Of a stretch of DNA of 37,583 bases, positions 17,901 through 24,719 are shown in pieces. The DNA is from Paenibacillus doosanensis (GTDB taxonomy: Bacteria > Bacillota > Bacilli > Paenibacillales > NBRC-103111). The translations under genes and the position numbers were made by a program. The DNA lies in contig NZ_JANYUY010000068.1 of the NCBI RefSeq assembly GCF_025060755.1, positions 1-37,583 of the forward strand. The letters are read 5' to 3'. Numbering within the stretch: position 1 is the first letter of the stretch; each line of letters starts with the position of its first letter. Under the pieces are notes generated by a model. The model saw only the letters and a list, made by a program, of their open reading frames with translations. It was not told where the DNA came from and ran no database searches.

Positions 17901-19201
17901 TAGCCTTCTTCATCGGAAAGCGTCTTCCCGCTGCCGTCGGCAGGATCGGCCGGATTAAGACCGTGCGCCAGCTCCCACGCATCGTCGATCCCGTCGTGAT
18001 CATTGTCCGCAATCACCGATTTCACCTCGGGATACTCGGCGAATCCGCCGACTTCCTTCGGCGAGTTGATGTGCTGTCCCGTTCCGTTCTTCACATCGTT
18101 AACGACTCTGGCGTCGATCGCATCGCGCCTCGGCAGCGTGGCGCCCACATTCGCCAGCACATGATCGTACGCGCTTTGAGCGCTCTCGGGAACGAAGCCG
18201 TTCGCCACCTCGGCGCGGACGGCGAGCTTGGAGGAAACCGGATCGAGCACGCTTTGCACCCCTGCCCAGTTGTCGGCCGTTACTTTGGCGTCGCCGTCCA
18301 TGATGTTGCCGTTAATGTACATTTTGCTGGCCGGAATGATTTCGCCGAACAGCACATTATGCACAATGTCGTACGTGTTCGGGCCGGGCTTATAGTAGTT
18401 GTTATCAAGATTGTAATAGCCTTCTCCCCCGCCGTAGGAGGAAGCGAAGCCCCAGTTATAGATGACATTGTTCGATGCTTCCACGACGTCCAGTTCCCTC
18501 TTGTCCGTCGGGAAACGGGGATTGCGGCTGACGCTGTGGGCGATCAGATTATGATGGAACGATGTGTTGTTGCCGCCCCAAATGCCCCCGTATCCGTGGC
18601 GTCCCTTCTGATGCGTCGTCATCAGCATCGATTCCTCGGAAATCGACCATTGAACCGTCGTATTCACATTATCGTACAAGCTGACGACCTCATCGACGGA
18701 CCAGCTGAAGGAGCAGTGGTCGACGATAATATTTTTATGGTACCGTACGCCGAACGCGTCGTCTTCGCTGGCGTAACGGTCGCCCAGCCGAAACCGCATA
18801 TAGCGGATAATAATGTTGTCCGCTTCAATCGATGTGGTATAGTCGCTAACGGTAATTCCGTCGCCCGGGGCGGTTTGGCCTGCGAGCGTCAGGTTGGAAC
18901 CGAATATTTTGAGCGACTCCTTCAAGTGAATCGTACCGCCGACGCGAAACACGATCGTCCGGTCGCTTTGGCTGACCGCATCCCGCAAAGAACCCGGAAT
19001 CGGCGTCTCTCCTTTTCCGTAATCCTCCAGCGTCGTTACCTCATATACGGTCTGGCCGCGACCGCCGCTCGTATATTTGCCTCCCCCTTCCGCACCCGGG
19101 AAAGCGGGAACCTGCGCCGCCGGCTCGTCAGCCCAGACCTGCACCGGCAGGAACGTCATCATGATGGCGACGATCAAAAGATAGGATAATGCTTTTTTCA
19201 A
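11939..19201 (-). CDS. giant S-layer-anchored pectate lyase / pectin methylesterase
   Basis: A 2420-residue secreted enzyme. Order, with rough residues: signal peptide 1-25; PL1 pectate lyase 30-400 (calcium site VDHCSFSW, catalytic SRNPRFP arginine region); calcium-type DNDHDGIDD motif near 402; Ig-like 455-547; DUF1349-like lectin fold 548-739; FN3 750-834; LamG-like 835-1043; four FN3 1043-1411; CE8 pectinesterase 1411-1701 (GYQDTL, DFIFG, LGRPW complete); cadherin-like 1715-1794; Ig-like BIG2 1810-1893; FN3 to 1980; Ser/Gly linker; beta-rich domain 2025-2238; three SLH domains 2240-2420 for cell-wall attachment. It de-esterifies and cleaves homogalacturonan at the surface. The start is a TTG with AGGAGG 9 nt upstream; a further in-frame TTG at 19246 would put 15 residues before the signal peptide. 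A terminator follows. Confidence 0.92.
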   Translation of the reverse strand: MKKALSYLLIVAIMMTFLPVQVWADEPAAQVPAFPGAEGGGKYTSGGRGQTVYEVTTLEDYGKGETPIPGSLRDAVSQSDRTIVFRVGGTIHLKESLKIFGSNLTLAGQTAPGDGITVSDYTTSIEADNIIIRYMRFRLGDRYASEDDAFGVRYHKNIIVDHCSFSWSVDEVVSLYDNVNTTVQWSISEESMLMTTHQKGRHGYGGIWGGNNTSFHHNLIAHSVSRNPRFPTDKRELDVVEASNNVIYNWGFASSYGGGEGYYNLDNNYYKPGPNTYDIVHNVLFGEIIPASKMYINGNIMDGDAKVTADNWAGVQSVLDPVSSKLAVRAEVANGFVPESAQSAYDHVLANVGATLPRRDAIDARVVNDVKNGTGQHINSPKEVGGFAEYPEVKSVIADNDHDGIDDAWELAHGLNPADPADGSGKTLSDEEGYTNLEVYLNELVTKGNENGANTDNPDVALTSPSNNAIYEAGGSLTIEAEASGSGDIAKVEFIVDGSKAGEAAAKPYRFELSGLADGTHYIVARAFDKKGLSTQSDNVTVHVNTTGPIAPWESRDIGSVGIPGHTQLEGDAKTLTVKSAGDIGGSADAFHYAYQKLSGNGEIIARVEHITPTDDNAEAGVMIRDSLAASSRMAMLSIPYVKMGKKGVMIHRLTDGGNTQRVEPDAFINTPYWIKLVRLGNQVTGSVSEDKENWSKIGTVTLDIGSEAYYGLAVDASKAVDRIDKYNASQFSGVEIRPLAEDFPAEPTGLKAEAGDNQAGLQWDAVEHAASYNVKRSDVSGGPYTVIAAGLTEAMYTDRPLTPGKAYYYVVSAVNANGESSNSSEVTVQPTGEPEPIYYVNEDFENEATDSTPANYEVSPSPQTETNKVVVANVPAESEGNDSAKALYLYDKSNVNTQFIRKFTPQYGTFIIDTDFMFPEESGTSVPLQVQSGDGSKTAFAIEVRKPVQPEASNSYTLTYNKGSGAYYKLMEPYSKNKWYNLKIVADTAADRADIYIDDAFVETFDFSTKGFKSYGIGRILSKTPGGGSGSFYFDNFKIYVEPVAAPKGLSALPGNQAVQLSWNAVQGADSYTIKRSETSGGPYAVIQTGVTGTAFIDSTVSNDTTYYYVVTANGINGETGNSNQVQATPSELAEKPAAPSGLTAISRNSQIDLSWNAMDNVNSYTVKRSPVKEGPYVAVAANITNPFYRVGGLSNQAAYYYVVSATNVGGEGPDSAPLQASAYEPPGTPSVTAQAGDGQIALSWPAVQGADGYDIKRSDAYEGPYTVIASRVQTTSYTDSHLTNGTPYYYKVAAVSADSAGMDSAAVAARPAGQYGQPSAPAAVQAEAGDKRVRLSWLPAEGASSYKVVRSENRTGPYTVAGDRITSGSFTDTGLTNGKAYYYAVAAVGESGESYASEPIQAVPATVIVVAQDGSGDFRTVAEAVNAVQDNSAVPTVIRIKDGIYQEKLYVPASKKLLTMSGESRDGTVIVFGDSAKTIGPDGKEVGTSGSYTLRASGTDFTLEHITIRNSAGQGAGQAVALYAEGDRGTYRDVKLLGYQDTLFADKGRQYFADSYIAGDVDFIFGNSPAVFENCILHSEGPGYVTAASSAEGQPGYVILNSTLTSQAGMTSQVELGRPWRPYSSVTYINTEMGGHIKPGGWNNWGAEANESTARYAEYLSKGAGANPDKRVTWAKQLTAAEAAGYTVQATLGGTDQWNPILSGGLPDSNSSLRSLTVQGEPLPQFDSQTRHYQVVLPEGTAAAPSVAAVSDSASANVSAAQAGSVPGAAVVTVTAADGTSSVYTIEFVLGSKPEPEQPEQPESGTGATGIETESAALTLEAGASVRVKATVLPETADQRVIWSGGSEAVRVTGDGLITGLKPGTAAATVTSVTYAVYSANVAVTVTDTTAPVWWNGALTAGAVTTSSAELNWTAAQDYVGVARYRIWLNGSEKASVGGDALSYTVAGLAAGTSYSFELTAEDAAGNRSEALTLPVQTAKIRRSSSGGSSGGGGGGASASDTGGTTPTDNGTETSTEGPVRLSADAMQVSTLSAGVVQVTVDTAQLSAAIQAAADRGGQTVELDMPSDASALRLVLPAGAAAAAASSVSIIVNAGFASYELPLSDIAKLKTAGAQQADIVLTMSQGDSKLTALAEEQAAKAGAKLLAPIVQFRITVDANGRSEELEGASVFAVHTIVLPGTVDDTIATGVIVDPATGQVRFVPAVFTTKNGMTTAKLLHPGNGVYTVVEAGKTFTDLKRHWAQKEIELLASKLVVQGTDADAFEPDRLVTRAEFASLLVRSLGLDRQNAGASFSDVKPGDWFAGDVNAAVSAGLVEGFEQGQFKPNDTITREQMAVMIARAAQFAGKPASGAADAQARAAYSDASGISGWAEQAVLWTVQAGIMQGTDAHTLAPSERTTRAQAAVMLKRLLQNLNFIN
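14980..16075 (-). repeat. four tandem FN3-coding repeats
   Basis: Within the giant gene, four consecutive units of about 270-290 nt each encode a fibronectin type III domain with the recurring pattern LSW...Y.VKRS...GPY, then YYYVV or YYYKV. The copies have diverged at DNA level, so this is an old internal duplication that serves as spacer between the lectin-like part and the esterase. Confidence 0.75.
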
Positions 19202-19359
19202 TATGAATGCCTCCTTAGGTTCATGCTTCTTGTCAATCGATTTCAATAGCTTTTCGATGTTTAAAAAGGCTCGCCGCCTCCGCTAGGCATCCATCCCTCC
19301 CGAAGCTCCCGATGCAGTTCTCCGTTCATTCAGCTATCCGTTGCCGGAGCAACCATTAC

Positions 19360-19373
19360 TGGAAGCGCTTTTA
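19360..19373. promoter_or_regulatory. candidate cre (CcpA) site
   Basis: TGGAAGCGCTTTTA resembles the catabolite-responsive element TGWAANCGNTNWCA, with the central AAGCGCTT palindrome intact and two mismatches. It lies about 160 nt upstream of the pectinase start codon, a position suited to carbon catabolite control. Confidence 0.45.
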
Positions 19374-19554
19374 TTTATCTCGTAACGCTACGAACCGATT
19401 ATGCTCCTAACGGCAGTGCATAGCTATACCTGCCAGATAACTTCATGAAGAAATAACGGCGGCCCCTGCTTCCGGACCGGCTCATAGCTTTTAGACAACC
19501 TGTCATGCGCTTCAAGCAACCCGCGGCCGCGCGCACTCTCCTCCTATAGATGCC

Positions 19555-19600
19555 AAAACATCCCGCCCCAGGCAGATCGACCCGGTCAGGATGCTTTTTC
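19555..19600 (-). terminator. possible terminator of the sugar-binding lipoprotein gene
   Basis: The minus-strand arms GCATCCTGACC and GGGCGGGATGT pair with a bulge and are followed by TTTTGG. It is weak but correctly placed, within 15 nt of the stop codon. Confidence 0.45.
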
Positions 19601-19611
19601 ACATTTCGAGT

Positions 19612-21135
19612 TTACGGTAACTTCCGGCTTATCTCGTAAGTCTCCTGATACTCCCGCGCCATCCGATCCCCGCCCGCTTTTCTCCACCTCTCGATCTCAG
19701 CTCTCCAGCCAGCCTCATCCAATTTGCCCATAATAAATCGGGTTTCGGCATCGGTAATGAACTGCTCCAGCTCCTTGCCCCGCTCGGCATAAGTTGCGGA
19801 GTCAAGCGTCAGCGCCGGATTGGCGACGATATACTGCTCATTCTGTTTTGTCAGCTCGACGTTCTTGCGGTACAGCTCGGTCTGCTTCATCGGCTTGGCG
19901 TTCGGATAACTCTCCCCGCGCTGCGGAAGCGAATCGCGGTAAGGCTTCACTTCCCTGGCGTCAGCCTCGGGATCGAGCGGAATCGTTACGTCCCCTGCGT
20001 CCTTCCAATGCCTGCCCTCCACCCCTTTGACCAGCAAAGACGCCATAGGCGGGTCCATCAACCGGTCCAAGAAGGACAGCACCTTGCGAAGCTCGTCCAC
20101 CGATGAGACCGAATCCCTCGGAATCGCCAGGAAGCCCGCATTGCCGCTCTCGCCCGGCAGCCTTCTGCCCTCGGGGCCCTCGACGGGAGCCGCCTCCACG
20201 ACAGCCGTCGGCACGGCTTTGGAAAGCTTATCCTGCATAGTTTGCGCATTGCCGCCGGATATACGGATCGCTGCGCGTCCGGCTTCAAACGCTTTATCGA
20301 TCTCCATCGCATCGACGACGGCAAAATCCTGATTGATCAGCTTCTCTTCATACAATTTGCGGAACAGCTTCATCGTGTCGAAGAAAGGCTCCGTCATAAA
20401 CTCCGGCACGAAGCGGCCTCCGCCGTCTATCTGCCATTTATTCGGCCCGCCCTGGGTTACGGACAGCCGGGTCAGCGTCGACGATGTATCCTGATTGTAC
20501 CGTTTGTCCAGCATCAAGCCGTACGTGTCATCCTTGCCGTTATGATCCGGATCGCCCTTGGACATCTGCTTGATCACCCGATACCAGTCGTCCAGCGTCT
20601 TCGGGACCGCGGCGCCTGAAGCGTCGAACCAGTCCTTGCGGTAGTGGATGACGGCGCGTCCGAGATCGCGGAATAGCGGAACGCCGTAGATTTTTCCATC
20701 GACGGAAATATTGTCGTAATACAGCGGACTCTGCGCCGATAAGTTTTTATATTCTTTCAGGTAAGGGCCGATCTCCCAGAATAATCCCGACTTCAAGGCC
20801 CCTATAGTCGCCGGGGTGTAATTCAGCTTGATCAGCTTAGGCAGCTCGCTGGAAGCGATCATGACGTTGACTTTGTCATCATAGCCGGACGTCGGAATCC
20901 ACTGAATTTGCAGATCCGTATTCGTATAAGCTCCAATGGCTTTTTCGATGTCGCTGTCATGAGGCGGAGTCTCTCCAACCTGATTCACAACAAGCGTCAG
21001 CGGATAAAAACCGTTCTCTGCGGCGGCCGGGCTCTGCTTGCTTCCGTCTCCAGCGTTGCCCCAGCTGCAGCCTGTTAATACGGCGCACAGCAGCAGAGAA
21101 GAACCCATCGCCAATACCGTCTGTTGCTTGATCAT
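19612..21135 (-). CDS. extracellular sugar-binding lipoprotein (LplA/YtcQ-type)
   Basis: A 507-residue solute-binding lipoprotein of family 1, the large LplA/YtcQ kind common in Paenibacillus, that captures oligosaccharides for ABC import. The signal peptide ends in the lipobox LTGC (Cys about 23). A calcium-binding-type loop GDPDHNGKDDTYGL is typical of this subgroup, and aromatic residues such as DWYRV and NKW suit sugar stacking. The start at 21135 follows CGGAG/GGAGG-type sequences; the frame upstream is not family-like. Neighbouring pectin enzymes suggest pectic or rhamnogalacturonan oligomers as ligand. The two permease genes that usually accompany such a protein are missing from the window. 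Confidence 0.9.
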   Translation of the reverse strand: MIKQQTVLAMGSSLLLCAVLTGCSWGNAGDGSKQSPAAAENGFYPLTLVVNQVGETPPHDSDIEKAIGAYTNTDLQIQWIPTSGYDDKVNVMIASSELPKLIKLNYTPATIGALKSGLFWEIGPYLKEYKNLSAQSPLYYDNISVDGKIYGVPLFRDLGRAVIHYRKDWFDASGAAVPKTLDDWYRVIKQMSKGDPDHNGKDDTYGLMLDKRYNQDTSSTLTRLSVTQGGPNKWQIDGGGRFVPEFMTEPFFDTMKLFRKLYEEKLINQDFAVVDAMEIDKAFEAGRAAIRISGGNAQTMQDKLSKAVPTAVVEAAPVEGPEGRRLPGESGNAGFLAIPRDSVSSVDELRKVLSFLDRLMDPPMASLLVKGVEGRHWKDAGDVTIPLDPEADAREVKPYRDSLPQRGESYPNAKPMKQTELYRKNVELTKQNEQYIVANPALTLDSATYAERGKELEQFITDAETRFIMGKLDEAGWRAEIERWRKAGGDRMAREYQETYEISRKLP

Positions 21136-21379
21136 CTCCGAACCTCCGCTCCTTTGGTTCCATACATCTACGCCATGTCGCTTCCCTTCATTATCCGGCG
21201 CTTGCCAATGTATTGCCATACCCGGGGCATAACCTGATCAAGCTGCCGCCTTTTCAACGGTCTTATAAGCTTCGATCGCTGCATAGATAGTCTGCGCGCA
21301 ACCTTCTTATACGCCGCAGACAACGCCAGCCGGCAGCCATAGCCTCCTAACAAGCCGGCTTTCCGCCGGTCGTTGGGCC

Positions 21380-23716
21380 TTACCGCCTGCTTTCCAGCGC
21401 TTCTTTATCGAGCAGTTCCCGGTAATGCCCCGGCGTCGTGCCGAAAGCTTTGCGAAACGTACGGATGAAAGCGCTTATATTTTTATACTGCAGCTTCTCT
21501 CCGATCTCCGATATCTTCAACGTTGTCGTCTCCAGCATTACCTTAGCCATATTCATTCGGTACTCCGACAAATATTCGCTGAAGGAGACGCCCATCTCTT
21601 TCTTAAATACGCGGCTCAAATATACCGGATGAAAGCTTAGCGCCGCAGCACACGATTCAAGCGTAATTTCTCCGTCGTACTGGTCGTGAATCATTCTCAC
21701 AATCCGGTCGGCGATGTTAATGTATTGCTTGTCCGCTTTTTCCGACAGCAGCTTGACGATTGGAGCGAACAGCCGGGATTGGAACCATAGAGCAATTTCT
21801 TCCCTGGTCTGCAGCTTAAGCAGCCGCTCGACCGCATTGTCTCCATCCAGCACTTTGTTCATCGGCATCCCCTGGTCCTGGACGATCCGCATCACTCTCG
21901 ACATCAACTGAATCAGCAGCATATGATGCTCGTTCATAAAGCTGTCCTTGCTGAGAACCGCGGACAAATATTGCCGGAACACTTCGACCGCCTTATCCAG
22001 TTTCATCTCTTGGAGCGCCTGAACAAGCTGCTCTTCCATCAGCTTCAGATGGGAATATACGGCCGATTCCGCCGTCTCGCCAGACTCCAAGTCTTCATAG
22101 TGGATGATCAGCTCCTCTCCGAGACTAATCCGGCATTTTAGTGCGGCCAAGCTTTCTCCGTAAGCCTTCACCGTGCCCGACAAGCTGTCGTAAGCCCGGC
22201 TGATTCCGATGCTGACCTTAAGCTGTAAATACTGCTCGACTTTTTGTTTAATCAGCTCCGCCGTCTCGCCCATCTGCCGCTTCAACGCCTCGGGCTGGTC
22301 GGATGTCAGAGCGAGCAATGTCGCCTGGGATTGCCCAAACAAAATCGGACTGAACCTCGATTCGACCGGCAGCAGCTCGCCTACGATGTTGTTGACGGCG
22401 AATAACAACAGCTCGCGATCCTGCTCCTGATATCTGGTTTCCTGCAAATTGTCAATCTGTAGCGTTAATACCCCAAGCCGCCTCCAACCCGAAGGAAACC
22501 CGTACATCCGGGAACGATACAGAAAATCTTCATCCGTCATTTGTCCCGTAAACAGCTTCAGTACGAAAAATTCTTTTAAATGAGCGGATTGTCCTTGCAT
22601 CTGCTCCTCAAGCCGGCTTCTCGATACGGCCAGTGTCTCGATGCTTTCTTTAATATAGGCCAGCTCGTCGCGCCTGCCTCCCGGCGAAGGGGAATCGCCT
22701 TCCATCGCGCGGGTGAGTTCAAATAAACTGCGGATCGGCAAGTACATTCTCCGGCTGCCGAAATATCCGATGATCAGCACGACCAGTAATATGATCGCAC
22801 AAGCGAGCAAAGTAAACATCGCGATTTTTTGCGTATCCTTGGTGATGTCGGCTATCGAGACGACCGATACGTACGTCCAGCCGTTATATCCCGAAGTCCG
22901 GTACAAGACGGCGACATCTTTGTCGTTCCATTCGGCGTTCATATAGCCTTGTTTTTGTCCCTGCAGCGTCACGCGTTCGAAAATGTCCCGATTGATATCG
23001 GCATAGGACGATTTCTGCTCCCGGGAAGATAGAAAAGCTTGACCGGACGAATCCAAAATATAGTTGATGCCCAGCCGGTTGTCGGGGGCGAGCGCATCCC
23101 GCAGATCGGCGGCCGAAATATGCACTGCCAATAATCCTCTCGGCTCATTAGTCCGGGGCAGGAGCGGAATTTTCTCCACGAGGCTGATCGTGTCCGCCGC
23201 AGGCGGCATAGCGTCGGCATCAATGCCGGCAGCCTGTCCGCTATTGTTCACGGCCGGCTGCTTGGTACTCCAAAACATGCTCATCGGCATGGCGGCATAA
23301 TCGTAAAATTCGTCCTTGCCCGCCATTTCGCTCAGCTTCTTCATCACGCCGAGATTGACTACCCAATCCTTCTCAAAATTGACGAGCGACGCCTGCTTGA
23401 TGACGGCCGTCGTCTGCAGATTGGTCAGCTCGGTCGTCAGATCGCGCACTTGAACAAAATCTTCGCCGGTCAGAAGCCCGTTCATCGCCGTCTGCACGAG
23501 CGAGGAGTTGGCCAGCTGCGTCACCGACATTTCCAGCGATTTCAGCGTCTGCTCCACCCTCATCTGAGTTTGCATAAGCAGCTGCATATTCCCTTCGTTA
23601 ACCTTTTCCTCCATATCATGTTTGGCCAAATAATAGGAAGCAAACCCGATGCATATGGTCGGCAGCGCGCCGAGCAGAAGACTGAAGCCAAGCAGCCTCA
23701 AAAGATACGTTCGCAT
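21380..23716 (-). CDS. membrane-bound AraC-family regulator (YtdP-like)
   Basis: A 778-residue one-component sensor-regulator. A transmembrane helix near residues 8-30 and another near 295-318 bracket an extracellular cache-like sensor domain, followed by a linker and middle domain. The C-terminal 100 residues form an AraC double helix-turn-helix (ITLESCAAALSFHPVYLSRVFK and KISEIGEKLQYKNISAFIRTFRKAFG-type segments). The plan and length match Bacillus YtdP and related regulators that control LplA-type sugar import genes. It lies upstream of, and codirectional with, the sugar-binding lipoprotein gene (gap 244 nt), its most likely target. The start has GGAGG 9 nt before it. Confidence 0.9.
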   Translation of the reverse strand: MRTYLLRLLGFSLLLGALPTICIGFASYYLAKHDMEEKVNEGNMQLLMQTQMRVEQTLKSLEMSVTQLANSSLVQTAMNGLLTGEDFVQVRDLTTELTNLQTTAVIKQASLVNFEKDWVVNLGVMKKLSEMAGKDEFYDYAAMPMSMFWSTKQPAVNNSGQAAGIDADAMPPAADTISLVEKIPLLPRTNEPRGLLAVHISAADLRDALAPDNRLGINYILDSSGQAFLSSREQKSSYADINRDIFERVTLQGQKQGYMNAEWNDKDVAVLYRTSGYNGWTYVSVVSIADITKDTQKIAMFTLLACAIILLVVLIIGYFGSRRMYLPIRSLFELTRAMEGDSPSPGGRRDELAYIKESIETLAVSRSRLEEQMQGQSAHLKEFFVLKLFTGQMTDEDFLYRSRMYGFPSGWRRLGVLTLQIDNLQETRYQEQDRELLLFAVNNIVGELLPVESRFSPILFGQSQATLLALTSDQPEALKRQMGETAELIKQKVEQYLQLKVSIGISRAYDSLSGTVKAYGESLAALKCRISLGEELIIHYEDLESGETAESAVYSHLKLMEEQLVQALQEMKLDKAVEVFRQYLSAVLSKDSFMNEHHMLLIQLMSRVMRIVQDQGMPMNKVLDGDNAVERLLKLQTREEIALWFQSRLFAPIVKLLSEKADKQYINIADRIVRMIHDQYDGEITLESCAAALSFHPVYLSRVFKKEMGVSFSEYLSEYRMNMAKVMLETTTLKISEIGEKLQYKNISAFIRTFRKAFGTTPGHYRELLDKEALESRR

Positions 23717-23776
23717 CTTGCCGTTCCTCCTTCCGGTTCATCAGTCGTATTCAGCCGCCGGTTCGGTCATCCGCTC

Positions 23777-23806
23777 TTGCGCGCTTATCGCAGGCTTTGA
23801 TATGCT
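23777..23806 (+). promoter_or_regulatory. promoter of the cupin-AraC regulator gene
   Basis: TTGCGC (23777-23782), 18-nt spacer, TATGCT (23801-23806), 24 nt before the start codon of the plus-strand regulator, in the short divergent region between the two AraC genes. Confidence 0.55.
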
Positions 23807-23830
23807 AAGCGGTGAGGGAGGGACCCGCTC

Positions 23831-24655
23831 ATGAAAACGGATTTCGAGATCCATTTTGCCAAGCAAGCGGAGAATCCGGCCATGGACATGTATCATTACC
23901 ATGATTTTTATGAAATTTATTATTTGTTCGGCGGAGAACGCTTTTATTATTTGGAAAATCATATATATCACGTGGCCAAAGGCTCCGTTGTATTCGTCAA
24001 TAAAAACGATATTCACAAAACCCTCGAAGGCGGGGCGGGCCACGACCGCGCCGTGCTTTATTTCACGGACCGGTTCCTCGGCCGCTTTACGGACGAGCAG
24101 CTTAAGCTGCTGCTGTCTCCGTTTCGTTCAAGCGGTAAAGTGATGCCGTTTAATAACCAGCAGCAAAGCTATATCGAGAATTTGCTGTTCCAAATGAAGA
24201 AAGAATATGCGGATTCGAGCCTTCCCGGCCGATCCCTGTTTTTTGAATCCTTGCTCGTACAACTGCTCCTGTTTACTTCCCGTATTTCCATGGAAGCCGA
24301 GCAAATTGCGCCCAAGCCTATGGACGGTAAAATGTCCGAAATTATCGGTTACTGCAACGAAAATTACGTCAAACCGCTGACGCTGGAATCGGTATCTTCC
24401 CGCTTCTTCATCAGCCCATACTATTTCAGCCGTCTGTTTAAACGGTCCACCGGCTTTCATTTCCCGGAATATATCAATACGCTGCGCATTCGTGAAGCCC
24501 AGAGGCTGCTAAGGGAGGATGACGGAAAAATCATTCAGATCGCCGAGCGGGTCGGCTACTCCAACATTACGCATTTCAATCGCACCTTCAAGCAGGTGAC
24601 GGGAATGGCGCCGCTCACCTATAAGAAAATGATCCGATCCGTCCCTAAAACCTAA
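23831..24655 (+). CDS. AraC-family regulator with cupin sensor domain
   Basis: A 274-residue cytoplasmic transcription regulator. The N-terminal 90 residues form a cupin-like sugar-sensing barrel (YHYHDFYEIYYLFGG with clustered His, then AKGSVVFVNKNDIHK). Residues about 170-270 hold two helix-turn-helix units (TLESVSSRFFISPYYFSRLF and IIQIAERVGYSNITHFNRTF). It is the RhaS/MelR-like kind that activates sugar catabolic genes on ligand binding. It is transcribed divergently from the membrane AraC gene and converges on the GH43/GH28 operon, which it may control. The Shine-Dalgarno sequence is GGGAGGG, 9 nt before ATG. It ends before a strong hairpin. Confidence 0.9.
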   Translation: MKTDFEIHFAKQAENPAMDMYHYHDFYEIYYLFGGERFYYLENHIYHVAKGSVVFVNKNDIHKTLEGGAGHDRAVLYFTDRFLGRFTDEQLKLLLSPFRSSGKVMPFNNQQQSYIENLLFQMKKEYADSSLPGRSLFFESLLVQLLLFTSRISMEAEQIAPKPMDGKMSEIIGYCNENYVKPLTLESVSSRFFISPYYFSRLFKRSTGFHFPEYINTLRIREAQRLLREDDGKIIQIAERVGYSNITHFNRTFKQVTGMAPLTYKKMIRSVPKT

Positions 24656-24681
24656 AACCGGCCGGGAGGATCGGATAACAG

Positions 24682-24710
24682 GGGACCGGCCTATGCGCCG
24701 GTCCCTTCTT
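24682..24710. terminator. hairpin terminator between convergent genes
   Basis: The perfect 9-bp stem GGGACCGGC/GCCGGTCCC with a 6-nt loop is followed by TTCTT on the plus strand. It serves the AraC gene and perhaps the opposing GH43 gene. Confidence 0.75.
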
Positions 24711-24719
24711 CATGCCGCA

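Larger units (their letters stand above)
19202..19611. other. intergenic region upstream of the giant gene
   Basis: About 410 nt without a credible gene. It contains the ribosome binding site of the giant gene, a candidate cre site (19360-19373), and next to the lipoprotein gene a hairpin that may be its terminator. I found no clear -35/-10 pair; the promoter probably lies near the cre site. Confidence 0.6.

Noticed and set aside
12000-19189. Long plus-strand open frames opposite the giant pectinase (up to about 470 codons)
   Set aside because: They are shadows of a GC-rich minus-strand gene: no ribosome binding sites, unnatural Arg/Gly/His-rich composition and no recognisable domains, while the minus-strand frame shows complete enzyme families.
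19399-19602. A 67-codon minus-strand ORF downstream of the sugar-binding lipoprotein gene
   Set aside because: It starts inside the putative terminator hairpin, has no ribosome binding site and a composition typical of non-coding GC-rich DNA.
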